Source: Clostridiales bacterium (GTDB lineage Bacteria; Bacillota; Clostridia; Lachnospirales; Lachnospiraceae). Taken from it: 7,988 bases of DNA. The notes below the pieces were generated by a model. It did no database searches, had not been told where the DNA came from, and saw only the letters and a list, made by a program, of their open reading frames with translations. Below are positions 1 to 7,071 of this stretch, piece by piece; the stretch's first letter is position 1, and the number at the start of each line of letters is the position of its first letter. Location of the stretch: positions 1 to 7,988 of the forward strand of contig JAHZAR010000030.1 of assembly GCA_019423835.1 (NCBI GenBank). The letters run 5' to 3'. A program made the translations under genes and the position numbers.

Positions 1-71
1 TTTATTCGGCAAAACGCCGACAGCACAGCAAAGAAGCGGTTCGAAGGAGAGGCAGGATTTGCAAAAAGTAG

Positions 72-100
72 TTGAAAAACGGCATATTATAGTATAAAAT
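72..100 (+). promoter_or_regulatory. Predicted sigma-A promoter of efp
   Basis: A -35 box TTGAAA (72-77) and a -10 box TAAAAT (95-100) are separated by 17 bp. An overlapping alternative -10, TATAAA at 93-98, would give 15 bp spacing. The predicted start near 107 leaves a short leader of about 35 nt before efp, with no room for an elaborate control element. The surrounding DNA is AT-rich compared with the genes. Confidence 0.65.
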
Positions 101-141
101 GAAAAAGATTAAGACAGATCATTCAAGGAGGAATATCATTT

Positions 142-699
142 ATGGTATCAGCTGGCGATTTTAGAAACGGCATTACAGTGGAAATCGAGGGAAATGTATT
201 CCAGATTGTCGAGTTCCAGCACGTAAAGCCAGGCAAGGGCGCTGCATTCGTAAGAACTAAACTTAAAAATATCAAAAACGGCGGTGTTGTTGAGAAGACC
301 TTCAGACCTACTGAGAAGTTCCCGGCAGCCAGAATTGACAGAGTTGATATGCAGTATCTGTACTCTGACGGAGATTTATTCCATTTTATGAACGTGGAGA
401 ACTACGAGCAGATCGCTCTGACAGCCGAGCAGATCGGCGATGCCCTGAAGTTTGTAAAGGAGAACGATATGGTTAAGATCTGCTCCCACAACGGAGAGGT
501 ATTCTCTGTGGAGGCTCCGTTATTTGCTGAGCTTGAGATCACAGAGACAGAGCCGGGCTTTAAGGGAGATACCGCCACAGGCGCTACCAAGCCGGCGGTT
601 GTTGAGACAGGCGCTACTATCTACGTTCCGTTATTCGTAGAGATCGGCGACAAGGTAAAAATCGATACACGTACAGGCGAGTACCTGTCCAGAGTATAA
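142..699 (+). CDS. efp: Translation elongation factor P
   Basis: EF-P is a cytoplasmic, tRNA-shaped factor that enters the ribosomal E site and promotes peptide bond formation when ribosomes stall on consecutive prolines. The 185-residue product is the normal full length, with an N-terminal KOW-like domain (about 1-65) and two OB domains (about 66-128 and 129-185). The loop that reaches the peptidyl-transferase centre is visible as P30-G31-K32-G33. K32 is the position modified in other bacteria (B. subtilis K32, E. coli K34). The C-terminal family signature runs from K150 to G169, with the V-P pair at 162-163. The ATG is preceded by AAGGAGG at 125-131, ten bases upstream. No modification enzyme gene (epmA, earP or ymfI type) lies in this window, so the K32 modification cannot be told from here. 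It looks monocistronic, with its own promoter and a downstream terminator. Confidence 0.98.
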   Translation: MVSAGDFRNGITVEIEGNVFQIVEFQHVKPGKGAAFVRTKLKNIKNGGVVEKTFRPTEKFPAARIDRVDMQYLYSDGDLFHFMNVENYEQIALTAEQIGDALKFVKENDMVKICSHNGEVFSVEAPLFAELEITETEPGFKGDTATGATKPAVVETGATIYVPLFVEIGDKVKIDTRTGEYLSRV

Positions 700-717
700 G
701 AAGAACGAGTTCGCCCA

Positions 718-769
718 GAGCGGACTTTTCCGCCGGGGCATGGCTGTCAGGGACAGTCATTTTCCGCTC
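718..769 (+). repeat. Nested inverted repeats just downstream of efp
   Basis: GAGCGGA (718-724) is perfectly complementary to TCCGCTC (763-769). Enclosed between them are a 9-bp hairpin, ATGGCTGTC (740-748) with GACAGTCAT (752-760), one G-T wobble and a 3-base loop, and a competing small hairpin GCGGA (720-724) with TCCGC (729-733). The inner 9-bp hairpin is followed by only a short T stretch, so it would be at most a weak terminator. It could instead be a copy of a dispersed palindromic element; one window cannot show that. Confidence 0.5.
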
Positions 770-830
770 CGCGGACCGGCGAAGAGGGCCATGGAGGCTT
801 TCGATGCAGAAGAGATGGAAACGGAAAAAG

Positions 831-883
831 GAACTGTTGTAAAATACCTTCACACAGCTATTTTACAGCAGTTCTTTTGTTTA
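831..883 (+). terminator. Strong rho-independent terminator
   Basis: A 16-bp stem, 831-846 pairing with 859-874 with a single G-U wobble, closes a 12-base loop (847-858) and is followed by TTTTGTTT (875-882). It lies about 130 bases past the efp stop codon and faces the same way, so it most likely ends the efp transcript and insulates the amidase gene. The A-run upstream of the stem mirrors the T-run, so it could also work for transcripts coming from the other strand. Confidence 0.85.
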
Positions 884-1033
884 GGAGAACAGACGGAGCC
901 GGTGTCCCCGGCTGTATGCCGGATTTGGCCGACTGGCAGGGAGAACATACGGGGAAAAGTGCGCCTGAAGGAAGAACGGGCTTCAAGGCAGAAATGAGGG
1001 AAGGCAGAGGATCAGGCGCCTGAGATACAGATG

Positions 1034-1040
1034 AAGGGGA
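1034..1040 (+). promoter_or_regulatory. Ribosome binding site supporting a TTG start
   Basis: AAGGGGA lies seven bases before the TTG at 1048 and is the only Shine-Dalgarno-like sequence well placed for this gene. It deviates from AAGGAGG. The next in-frame ATG (1153) has no better-placed site, which favours the TTG, though not conclusively. Confidence 0.5.
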
Positions 1041-1047
1041 CGATAGA

Positions 1048-1812
1048 TTGGACAGGGAGCTGAGAAGGGGAAGACGGGATGGCTGGCCCAGAGAAAGCCG
1101 GGACGATGCGCCTGGGCCAGGACGGGAGGGAGCACGCAGCAGGAATCCCAGAATGCGGAGAGAGTGGATGAGACGTCAGAGAAACAGGCGGTTTGGAGTG
1201 ATTGGAGCGGCAGCAGCCGTTTTTCTCGTGGCAGGAATTCTGATTGGATGGTTTCTAAGAGGAAGCCTGATCAGAGACCCGGTCAATCTCGCAGCCATTG
1301 AGATGCCGGACTGGGTGACACAGGAGCTTCTGACCATCAATCCGTATTCGCGGCCCGGGACAAAGCTCTGTTCCGTAAACGGGATCGTCGTTCACTATGT
1401 GGGAAATCCGGGAACCACAGCGGAACAGAACAGAAACTATTTTGAGGGACTGAAGGATCAGACCGGGGAAAATAAGGTATCAGTCAGCAGCAATTTTATT
1501 ATCGGCATGGACGGGGAGATCATCCAGTGCGTTCCCATTGATGAGATGGCATACGCATCCAACAGCAGAAACTCTGACACGATTTCCATTGAATGCTGTC
1601 ATCCTGAGGCAGACGGCAGGTTCACCCAGGAGACCTATGAGTCGCTGGTCAGACTGACTGCCTGGCTGTGCAATGAGCTGAAGCTGAAGCCAAAAGATGT
1701 GATCCGCCACTACGATGTGACAGAGAAGGCATGCCCCAAATATTTTGTCGACCACCCGCAGGAGTGGGAGACGTTTCTGAAGGATGTGAAGAAAGCAATG
1801 AGGGCGGGGTGA
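1048..1812 (+). CDS. Membrane-anchored N-acetylmuramoyl-L-alanine amidase (amidase_2 / PGRP fold)
   Basis: This is a predicted peptidoglycan hydrolase that cuts the bond between N-acetylmuramic acid and L-alanine in the wall. The 254-residue product has a charged cytoplasmic N-terminus (1-49), one transmembrane helix at about 50-69 (glycine, alanine and valine rich), and an extracellular catalytic domain from about 85 to the end. Zinc ligands typical of the T7 lysozyme family are in place: H116 in a V-H-Y-V-G-N-P context, H221 in R-H-Y-D-V-T and C229. K227, two residues before C229, matches the catalytic lysine of T7 lysozyme. The helix works as an uncleaved signal anchor, giving an inside-out topology. 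The start is TTG at 1048; ATG at 1153 (residue 36) would still keep the helix. The N-terminal 50 residues hold about 18 arginines and no lysine. The exact role (cell separation, recycling or spore-related) cannot be decided from the sequence. Confidence 0.9.
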   Translation: MDRELRRGRRDGWPRESRDDAPGPGREGARSRNPRMRREWMRRQRNRRFGVIGAAAAVFLVAGILIGWFLRGSLIRDPVNLAAIEMPDWVTQELLTINPYSRPGTKLCSVNGIVVHYVGNPGTTAEQNRNYFEGLKDQTGENKVSVSSNFIIGMDGEIIQCVPIDEMAYASNSRNSDTISIECCHPEADGRFTQETYESLVRLTAWLCNELKLKPKDVIRHYDVTEKACPKYFVDHPQEWETFLKDVKKAMRAG

Positions 1813-1852
1813 CAGGTGCAGGCAGATCCTTCGGAAAAACAGGAAAGTCTGG

Positions 1853-1881
1853 TTGATCTTGCCGGAAAATTGGATTATAAT
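1853..1881 (+). promoter_or_regulatory. Predicted sigma-A promoter of argS
   Basis: The -10 box TATAAT (1876-1881) is a perfect consensus match, and TTGATC (1853-1858) matches the -35 consensus at four of six positions with an optimal 17-bp spacer. Transcription would begin near 1888. It serves argS and, if no terminator intervenes, the SNF2 gene behind it. Confidence 0.75.
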
Positions 1882-1996
1882 TATAGATTGCGCATAGAGA
1901 CGGGAAAGAGCTGTCAAAAGAGACAGAGGCCGGCCGGAAAGGCAGGGACTGATGCAGGCGGGCTTCAGGACAGGAGCGCAGACTCAGAATACCAGA

Positions 1997-2003
1997 AAAG
2001 GAG
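1997..2003 (+). promoter_or_regulatory. Ribosome binding site fixing the argS start
   Basis: AAAGGAG lies 11 bases before ATG 2015. An in-frame ATG at 1952 would add 21 residues, but it has no Shine-Dalgarno sequence and the added residues look like translated leader. ArgRS proteins normally begin with a short segment like the one at 2015. Confidence 0.7.
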
Positions 2004-2014
2004 AAGCGGAAATC

Positions 2015-3784
2015 ATGAAGAAAATGATTGACTTAATTGTGGCAGAGCTGACGCCTGCCTTTACGGAATGCGGATATGATGAAAAATATGTGAAGGTGAC
2101 GGTTTCCAACCGGCCGGATCTGTGTGAATATCAGTGTAATGGAGCCATGGCAGCGGCCAAGGCTTACAGAAAGAAACCGATAGATATCGCAAATGAGGTG
2201 GTGGAGAAGGCAAAGGAGAGCCGGATGTTCTCTGAAATCGGAGCTGTGATGCCGGGGTTTATCAATCTGCGCATTTCTCCGGAGTATCTGGCCGGCTACA
2301 TGAACGAGATGGCGGCAGATGAGAAATACGGGCTGGAGGAAACAAAGGCTCCTGAAACGATTATCATTGACTATGGAGGAGCCAACGTGGCAAAGCCTCT
2401 CCATGTCGGTCATCTGCGCTCTGCTGTTATCGGCGAGAGTATTAAGCGGATCAGCCGCTATATGGGGCACCATGTGATCAGTGATGTGCATCTGGGGGAC
2501 TGGGGACTTCAGATGGGACTGATTATTGAGGAGCTTCATGACAGACAGCCGGAGCTTCCGTATTTTGATGAAAGCTTTACAGGGGAGTATCCGGAGGAGG
2601 CGCCCTTTACCATCTCCGAGCTGGAGGAAATCTATCCGGCTGCCAGCGCCAAGTCAAAGGTGGATGAAGCGTTTAAGGAGAGGGCTCAGGAGGCTACCTT
2701 CAAACTGCAGAGCGGCTATGCCCCCTACCGGGCGATCTGGAAGCACATTATGAATGTTTCCCTGAAGGATTTAAAGAGAAATTATGCTAACCTGAATGTT
2801 TCCTTCGATTTGTGGAAGGGAGAGAGCGATGCACAGCCCTATATTCCGGCCCTGATCCAGGACCTCGTTGACAAGGGACTGGCTTATGAAAGCCAGGGAG
2901 CGCTGGTCGTGGACATCGCCGAGGAGACCGATTCCAAGGAGCTTCCTCCCTGCATTGTGAGAAAGTCTGACGGCGCGGCTCTCTATGCCACCTCCGATCT
3001 TGCGACGATTGTGCAGAGGGAGCAGGATTTTCACCCGGATCGCTATATCTACGTGGTAGACAAGCGCCAGGAACTTCACTTTACCCAGGTATTCCGTGTG
3101 GCGAAGAAGGCCGGAATTGTAAAGGAGGATACAAAGATGATCTTCCTCGGCTTCGGCACCATGAACAGCAAGGACGGCGGCCCGTTTAAGACCAGGGACG
3201 GAGGCGTCATGAGGCTGGAACACCTGATCGATGAGATTGATGAGGAAGTTTACAGGAAGATTCAGGAGAAGCAGAGAGTTCCGGAGGAGGAGATGAGAAG
3301 GACGGCCGAGATGATCGGCCTTGCGGCCTTAAAATACGGAGATCTCTCCAATCAGGCTACCAAGGATTACGTGTTCGATGTGGATCGATTTATCTCCTTT
3401 GAGGGAAATACAGGCCCTCATATTCAGTACATGGTCGTGCGCATCAAGTCCATTCTGGAAAAGTACGGGGAGCTGATGGGCGGGGCCTACAGCCTGATTC
3501 CGGTCCGCCCGGCGGCATCAGAGACAGAGAAAAAGCTGCAGCTTGAACTGTGCCGTTTCGGAGAAGTGGTGGAGTCAGCCTTTGCGGAGACAGCGCCTCA
3601 CCGAATCTGCCAGTATATGTATGACCTGTCTGATGCGTTCAACAATTTCTATCTGGTGAACAAAATCATCGGCGAGGAGGACAGGGAAAAGCAGGCAGGC
3701 TTTATCAGTCTGATCAGCCTGACAAAGGATGTTTTAAATGCCTGCATGGATCTTCTGGGAATGGAAGCGCCGGAACACATGTAG
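2015..3784 (+). CDS. argS: Arginyl-tRNA synthetase
   Basis: This cytoplasmic class I aminoacyl-tRNA synthetase charges tRNA-Arg with arginine using ATP. The 589-residue product is normal length for the family. An N-terminal Add-1 domain (about 1-110) that contacts the tRNA D-loop is followed by the Rossmann catalytic core, whose HIGH motif reads H-V-G-H at residues 130-133, after the family-typical N-V-A-K-P-L. Downstream core landmarks include L-G-D-W-G-L-Q-M-G. The KMSKS region is the relaxed form common in ArgRS (M-N-S-K, followed by F-K-T-R-D-G-G). A C-terminal DALR-type helical domain, with the S-D-A-F-N-N-F-Y segment near the end, reads the anticodon. The frame is intact and ends in TAG. 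The SNF2 gene follows after 57 bases without a clear terminator, so the two may share a transcript. Confidence 0.97.
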   Translation: MKKMIDLIVAELTPAFTECGYDEKYVKVTVSNRPDLCEYQCNGAMAAAKAYRKKPIDIANEVVEKAKESRMFSEIGAVMPGFINLRISPEYLAGYMNEMAADEKYGLEETKAPETIIIDYGGANVAKPLHVGHLRSAVIGESIKRISRYMGHHVISDVHLGDWGLQMGLIIEELHDRQPELPYFDESFTGEYPEEAPFTISELEEIYPAASAKSKVDEAFKERAQEATFKLQSGYAPYRAIWKHIMNVSLKDLKRNYANLNVSFDLWKGESDAQPYIPALIQDLVDKGLAYESQGALVVDIAEETDSKELPPCIVRKSDGAALYATSDLATIVQREQDFHPDRYIYVVDKRQELHFTQVFRVAKKAGIVKEDTKMIFLGFGTMNSKDGGPFKTRDGGVMRLEHLIDEIDEEVYRKIQEKQRVPEEEMRRTAEMIGLAALKYGDLSNQATKDYVFDVDRFISFEGNTGPHIQYMVVRIKSILEKYGELMGGAYSLIPVRPAASETEKKLQLELCRFGEVVESAFAETAPHRICQYMYDLSDAFNNFYLVNKIIGEEDREKQAGFISLISLTKDVLNACMDLLGMEAPEHM

Positions 3785-3841
3785 GCGCATGAAGGCAGGC
3801 CGGAGGACGAAAAACAGAGGCCTGTTCAGGGAGGTTGCCAT

Positions 3842-5755
3842 ATGGAGGTGAAGGAACTGTCGTCCGATGCATTCTGGAAGGGAGAAATCCGCATTTCAGG
3901 GAAGGTGGAGGACGAGGGGCACATCTATCATACGAAGGTTTACATCAAGGGTAGTCAGATTTTTGACTACTCTTGTTCCTGTAGTGGGGGAAAATCCGGC
4001 CGGACTATGTGCCGGCACGGACAGGAGCTCTGCAGGGTGTATCAGACAGAGGAATTTGGGAGGGCGGAAAAGCCTGTGTCCACTTCCCAGTCTGTGAGGA
4101 TGATGATACAGGAATACACAAACCGCCAGGTGGCGGAAATCGTGGCAGAGAGCGAGGGGGAGGATGTGGAGTTTCTGCGTCTACTTCTCGTACGCAGGGA
4201 GGGCCTCTTTCTTGAGGCCAGCTTAAAGAGAGGGCGCGAGTATCTTCTGAAGGATCTGGCTGCCTTTGCCCAGGCGGTGAGGGAGGGGAGATACGTGGAA
4301 TATGGCAGAGGGCTGGCCTTTAACCACAGCCTGAATGCCTTTACAGAGGCCAGCAGAGGAGCGGCCGGCTTTGCCTCCCAGCTGGCTCTCGCGTATCTGG
4401 ATCACTACGGGCAGATAAGGAGAGGTCAGATGCCTGAGGCTCCTGTGCTCCGAAGCCTGAGACTGGGGAGAGCAGATGCAGACCGCTTTTTTGAAATAAT
4501 GGAGGGCAGGAGCCTGCAGTGCGAGGATATGAGGGGACACAGGAGAAGTCTGTCGGTCGTCAGCGGGGATCCCGATTTCTGCGTGACCGTGAAAAAGGCC
4601 GGAAAGGATGGAATCAGGGTGAGTGTGCCGCCGGATCTGCTTGTCTTTGAAGGGGAGAAAAGTCTCTACGTGGCAGATACCAGAAAGCTGTACCGATGCG
4701 GCAGAGAATACACGGAAGCCATGGCCGTGTTTCTGTCCGAACTTTTGAAAAACCGTGAGGAGCCTGGGAGTGCCCTTGTGGGGGAGAGAGATATTCCCCT
4801 GTTTTATGAGCGGGTGTTAAAGGGAATGGAGGCGTTTGGGATTCTTGCGCAGGAGGGAGTGGATCTGGAGCTGGCAAGACCTGAGCCTCTCTCGGTCCGC
4901 TTTGAGTTTGACTGTCTGGATGACGGAAGAATCGCCATGACGCCAAGCCTGTCCTACGGAGACTATCATTTTCACCCCATGGACGATGGGGAGGTTCCCA
5001 AAGGGATCTGCCGCGACGTGCCGGGCGAATTTCGGGTAAGCTGCCTGATCACCCGGTACTTTTCTGCCAGGGAGGAGGGAACCGGGAGACTGCTTCTGGA
5101 GCCGGAAAATGACGCCCTGTACCGTCTTCTGGATGAGGGGATGGAGCAGTTTGGAGAGCTGGGAGAGATCTGGCTTTCAGACCGGTTCAGGAAGCTTAAC
5201 ATCCGGCGGACTCCGGAGATTTCTCTGGGAGTGTCAGCGGCGGACGGCTGGCTGGAGCTGACGCTCGACACAGGAGACATGAGCGGCACAGAGCTTTTAA
5301 AAGTTCTCGATGCCTACAGACAGAAAAAGAAGTATTATCGCCTTAAAAACGGGGAATTCTTAAAACTGTCAGATGACGGCTTTATGACTGTTGCAAGGCT
5401 GCAGGAGGGGCTTGGCATTGGAAAGGGGGAGTTGAAAGAAAAACAGATTATTCTGCCGGGCTACCGCGCCCTCTACCTGGATCAGCTGCTCAGAGAAGAG
5501 GGAGGTGTTTCTTTTTACAGGGACAGCCTTTATAAGGCGGTGGTGCGCGGCATGAAGTCGGTGGCAGACAGCGATTTTGAGATTCCCAGTGCCTTTCAGG
5601 GAGAGCTGAGAGAATACCAGAAAACGGGCTATCGCTGGCTGCGGACCCTGGACCACTGGGGCTTCGGCGGTATTCTGGCAGATGACATGGGACTTGGAAA
5701 GACCATACAGATCATTGCTCTTCTTCTCTCTGTGGGGAGGAGGGCACATCCCTGA
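3842..5755 (+). CDS. N-terminal fragment of the SNF2 protein: SWIM finger, SNF2-associated region and Walker A
   Basis: This 637-residue open frame is the part a ribosome would make from the normal start. The SWIM finger is C45-x-C47-x9-C57-x-H59, a CxC...CxH zinc site thought to bind DNA or protein. Residues of about 100-560 resemble the bacterial SNF2 helicase-associated region. The first lobe begins near 585, and the ATP-binding motif I is D-D-M-G-L-G-K-T with the catalytic lysine at K620. The last eight or so residues, after A-L-L-L-S-V-G, are out of frame and meaningless, ending at TGA 5753-5755. The fragment would bind zinc, but it lacks the DEAQ box and the second lobe and cannot hydrolyse ATP. 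Confidence 0.75.
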   Translation: MEVKELSSDAFWKGEIRISGKVEDEGHIYHTKVYIKGSQIFDYSCSCSGGKSGRTMCRHGQELCRVYQTEEFGRAEKPVSTSQSVRMMIQEYTNRQVAEIVAESEGEDVEFLRLLLVRREGLFLEASLKRGREYLLKDLAAFAQAVREGRYVEYGRGLAFNHSLNAFTEASRGAAGFASQLALAYLDHYGQIRRGQMPEAPVLRSLRLGRADADRFFEIMEGRSLQCEDMRGHRRSLSVVSGDPDFCVTVKKAGKDGIRVSVPPDLLVFEGEKSLYVADTRKLYRCGREYTEAMAVFLSELLKNREEPGSALVGERDIPLFYERVLKGMEAFGILAQEGVDLELARPEPLSVRFEFDCLDDGRIAMTPSLSYGDYHFHPMDDGEVPKGICRDVPGEFRVSCLITRYFSAREEGTGRLLLEPENDALYRLLDEGMEQFGELGEIWLSDRFRKLNIRRTPEISLGVSAADGWLELTLDTGDMSGTELLKVLDAYRQKKKYYRLKNGEFLKLSDDGFMTVARLQEGLGIGKGELKEKQIILPGYRALYLDQLLREEGGVSFYRDSLYKAVVRGMKSVADSDFEIPSAFQGELREYQKTGYRWLRTLDHWGFGGILADDMGLGKTIQIIALLLSVGRRAHP

Positions 5756-6456
5756 TTGTCTGTCCAGAATCTCCTGTCTATAACTGGGCACATGAGCTGT
5801 CCGTTTTCTCGCCGTCCCTGCGGGTGCTGACGGCGGTGGGAAGTATCGGGGAGAGAAGGGAGCTGCTTGCCGGGATGGATTCCAGCCAGGTGGTAGTGAC
5901 TTCCTATGATCTGCTGAAGAGAGATATTGAACTGTATCGGGAGAAGAGCTTCCGGTTTGAGATTCTGGATGAGGCTCAGTGCATCAAAAATGCAGCCACC
6001 AAGAGCGCACGGGCAGTGAAAGCGGTGAAGGCCCGCACACGGTTTGCCCTGACAGGTACGCCTGTGGAAAATCATCTGGGAGAGCTCTGGAGTATTTTTG
6101 ATTACCTGATGCCGGGATTTCTGTTTGCCTACGGAAAATTCCGGACCATATACGAGATTCCCATTGTAAAAGACAGAGATGAGAGAGCGGCCGAGAACCT
6201 GCGCCGCCTGATTGGGCCGTTCCTGCTGCGCCGTCTGAAGAGCGATGTGCTGAAGGAGCTGCCGGAAAAAATCGAGAAGGTTGTATACTCTGCCTTTGAG
6301 GGAGAGCAGAGAAAGCTCTACGGAGCCAACGTGGTCCGGCTGAAGGAGGAGCTGGAAGCCGGCGGGGAGATGACGGGAAAGATACAGATCCTGGCAGGTC
6401 TTACAAGGCTTCGCCAGATCTGCTGCGATCCCTCTCTCTTCTATGTAAATTATTAG
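5734..6456 (+). pseudogene. Middle segment of the SNF2 gene: rest of RecA lobe 1 and the linker, in the -1 frame
   Basis: The reading continues one frame back from the G-run. It opens with G-E-E-G-T-S-L-I-V-C-P (motif Ia), then carries the Walker B box D-E-A-Q (5968-5979) and motif III, L-T-G-T-P-V-E-N-H, with the family-typical L-W-S-I-F-D-Y-L-M-P-G-F-L after it. It ends with R-Q-I-C-C-D-P-S-L-F-Y and the premature TAG. The first possible start in this frame, GTG 5824, has no ribosome binding site, so independent translation is unlikely. Confidence 0.75.
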
Positions 6457-6975
6457 GGCGGGTCGGCAAAGCTTGAAACCTGCCTGGATCTGCTCACAGG
6501 GGCGGTTGCGGCCGGACACAGAGTTCTGCTCTTTTCACAGTTTGCGTCCATGTTTCCCATCATAAAGAAGAGGCTTGACGGGGCCGGAATCGGCTGCTTT
6601 GTGCTGACAGGGGCTGCCTCGAAGGAGGAGAGGAGCCGTCTGACTGCCAGGTTCTATGCCGGCGATGTTCCGGTGTTTCTGATTTCCCTCAAGGCGGGGG
6701 GCACAGGACTGAATCTGACGGCTGCTGATGTGGTGATCCACTACGATCCCTGGTGGAATGCTGCAGCACAGAATCAGGCCACAGATCGGGCGCACCGGAT
6801 TGGTCAGAAAAAGCAGGTGACAGTGTTCCGCCTGATCATGAAGGGGACGGTGGAGGAGAGTATTCTTCACCTGCAGGAGTCAAAATCAGAGCTGGCGGAT
6901 CGGATTGTGACAGAAGGAGGCGTTTCCTTTGCCGGTCTTGGGCGGCAGGAGCTTTTAAAACTGCTGGAGCCGTGA
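6457..6975 (+). pseudogene. C-terminal segment of the SNF2 gene: RecA lobe 2 after the in-frame TAG
   Basis: In the same frame as the middle segment, the sequence after TAG resumes at once with G-G-S-A-K-L-E, as expected for an intact SNF2 protein. It carries motif IV (V-L-L-F-S-Q-F), motif V (S-L-K-A-G-G-T-G-L-N-L) and motif VI with the arginine finger context (Q-A-T-D-R-A-H-R-I-G-Q), ending at TGA 6973-6975. An internal ATG at 6550 has no Shine-Dalgarno sequence, so reinitiation is not supported. Confidence 0.75.
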
Positions 6976-7071
6976 GGTCAGGGGCGGAGACTCTTCCCCA
7001 AAAAACAAACCGCCTGCAGGGAGAACGGATTTGAGACAAAACAATAATAGTAATTTTTATTAAAATAGTAG
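6976..7071 (+). other. Intergenic stretch after the SNF2 gene
   Basis: No gene and no clear terminator is visible. A weak GGCGG/CCGCC pairing spans a 22-base loop and has no T-run. There is a CCTGCAGG palindrome at 7013-7020, then AT-rich DNA typical of promoter-upstream sequence. Transcripts from the argS-SNF2 unit could continue into the rubredoxin leader. Confidence 0.5.

Larger units (their letters stand above)
700..1047 (+). other. Intergenic region between efp and the amidase gene
   Basis: I see no convincing gene here. A frame open from 740 to 997 (85 codons) has no ribosome binding site, resembles nothing I know and runs through the terminator hairpin. The region holds nested inverted repeats (718-769), a strong terminator (831-883) and a small GC hairpin (AGCCGG 897-902 with CCGGCT 908-913, five-base loop). 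I found no confident promoter for the amidase between 884 and 1040; the best candidate (TTGGCC 925-930, CATACG 946-951) is weak. Confidence 0.6.
1813..2014 (+). other. Intergenic region and argS leader
   Basis: This 202-base gap holds no credible gene. It contains the argS promoter (1853-1881) and an untranslated leader of about 126 nt with a hairpin CTGTC (1911-1915) / GACAG (1922-1926) and a GGCCGGCC palindrome (1928-1935). I found no T-box consensus (the TGGNACCGCG-type antiterminator segment) and no intrinsic terminator, so aminoacyl-tRNA sensing by a T-box is not supported. No terminator is visible after the amidase gene, so read-through into argS is possible. Confidence 0.6.
3842..6975 (+). 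pseudogene. SNF2-family SWIM zinc-finger helicase, broken by a frameshift and an in-frame stop
   Basis: If the single-base frameshift is corrected and the TAG read through, the locus encodes about 1,044 residues. It has the layout of bacterial SNF2 (Rad54-like) proteins: SWIM zinc finger, a long SNF2-associated region, then both RecA-like lobes of a DNA-dependent ATPase. Such proteins move along or remodel DNA-protein complexes; their bacterial role is poorly known. Every expected helicase motif is present once the frames are joined, so decay is recent or the breaks are sequence errors. ATG 3842 has AGGGAGG (3828-3834) seven bases upstream. The gene sits 57 bases after argS and may ride on its transcript. 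The lesions are a missing G in a G-run at 5734-5737 and TAG at 6454-6456. Without both being corrected, no product would contain a complete ATPase. Confidence 0.88.

Noticed and set aside
1..75. Possible 3' end of an upstream gene
   Set aside because: All three plus frames are open briefly (stops at 67-69, 73-75 and 94-96), but none gives a recognisable C-terminus. There is only a small TCGGC/GCCGA hairpin (6-20). I cannot support a call.
740..997. 85-codon plus-strand open frame between efp and the amidase
   Set aside because: It has no ribosome binding site, its protein is low in recognisable features, and it runs straight through a strong terminator hairpin.
1952..2014. Upstream ATG that would extend ArgRS by 21 residues
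   Set aside because: There is no Shine-Dalgarno sequence before 1952, whereas AAAGGAG precedes ATG 2015. The extra residues do not look like an ArgRS N-terminus.
1888..2014. T-box riboswitch for argS
   Set aside because: The leader is short for a T-box, and I find neither the conserved T-box segment nor a terminator/antiterminator pair.
1816..2031. 71-codon open frame overlapping the argS start
   Set aside because: It spans the argS promoter, leader and start codon, and its product resembles nothing.
6454..6456. TAG as a pyrrolysine or other recoded codon
   Set aside because: argS in the same window uses TAG as its natural stop, SNF2 proteins are not known to use pyrrolysine, and a second, unrelated lesion in the same gene points to decay.
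5629..6519. 296-codon open frame on the minus strand
   Set aside because: It lies fully antisense to the SNF2 ATPase region, where the plus strand carries all the recognisable helicase motifs. Its translation shows no domain I recognise and I saw no ribosome binding site. It is a by-product of codon bias in the real gene.
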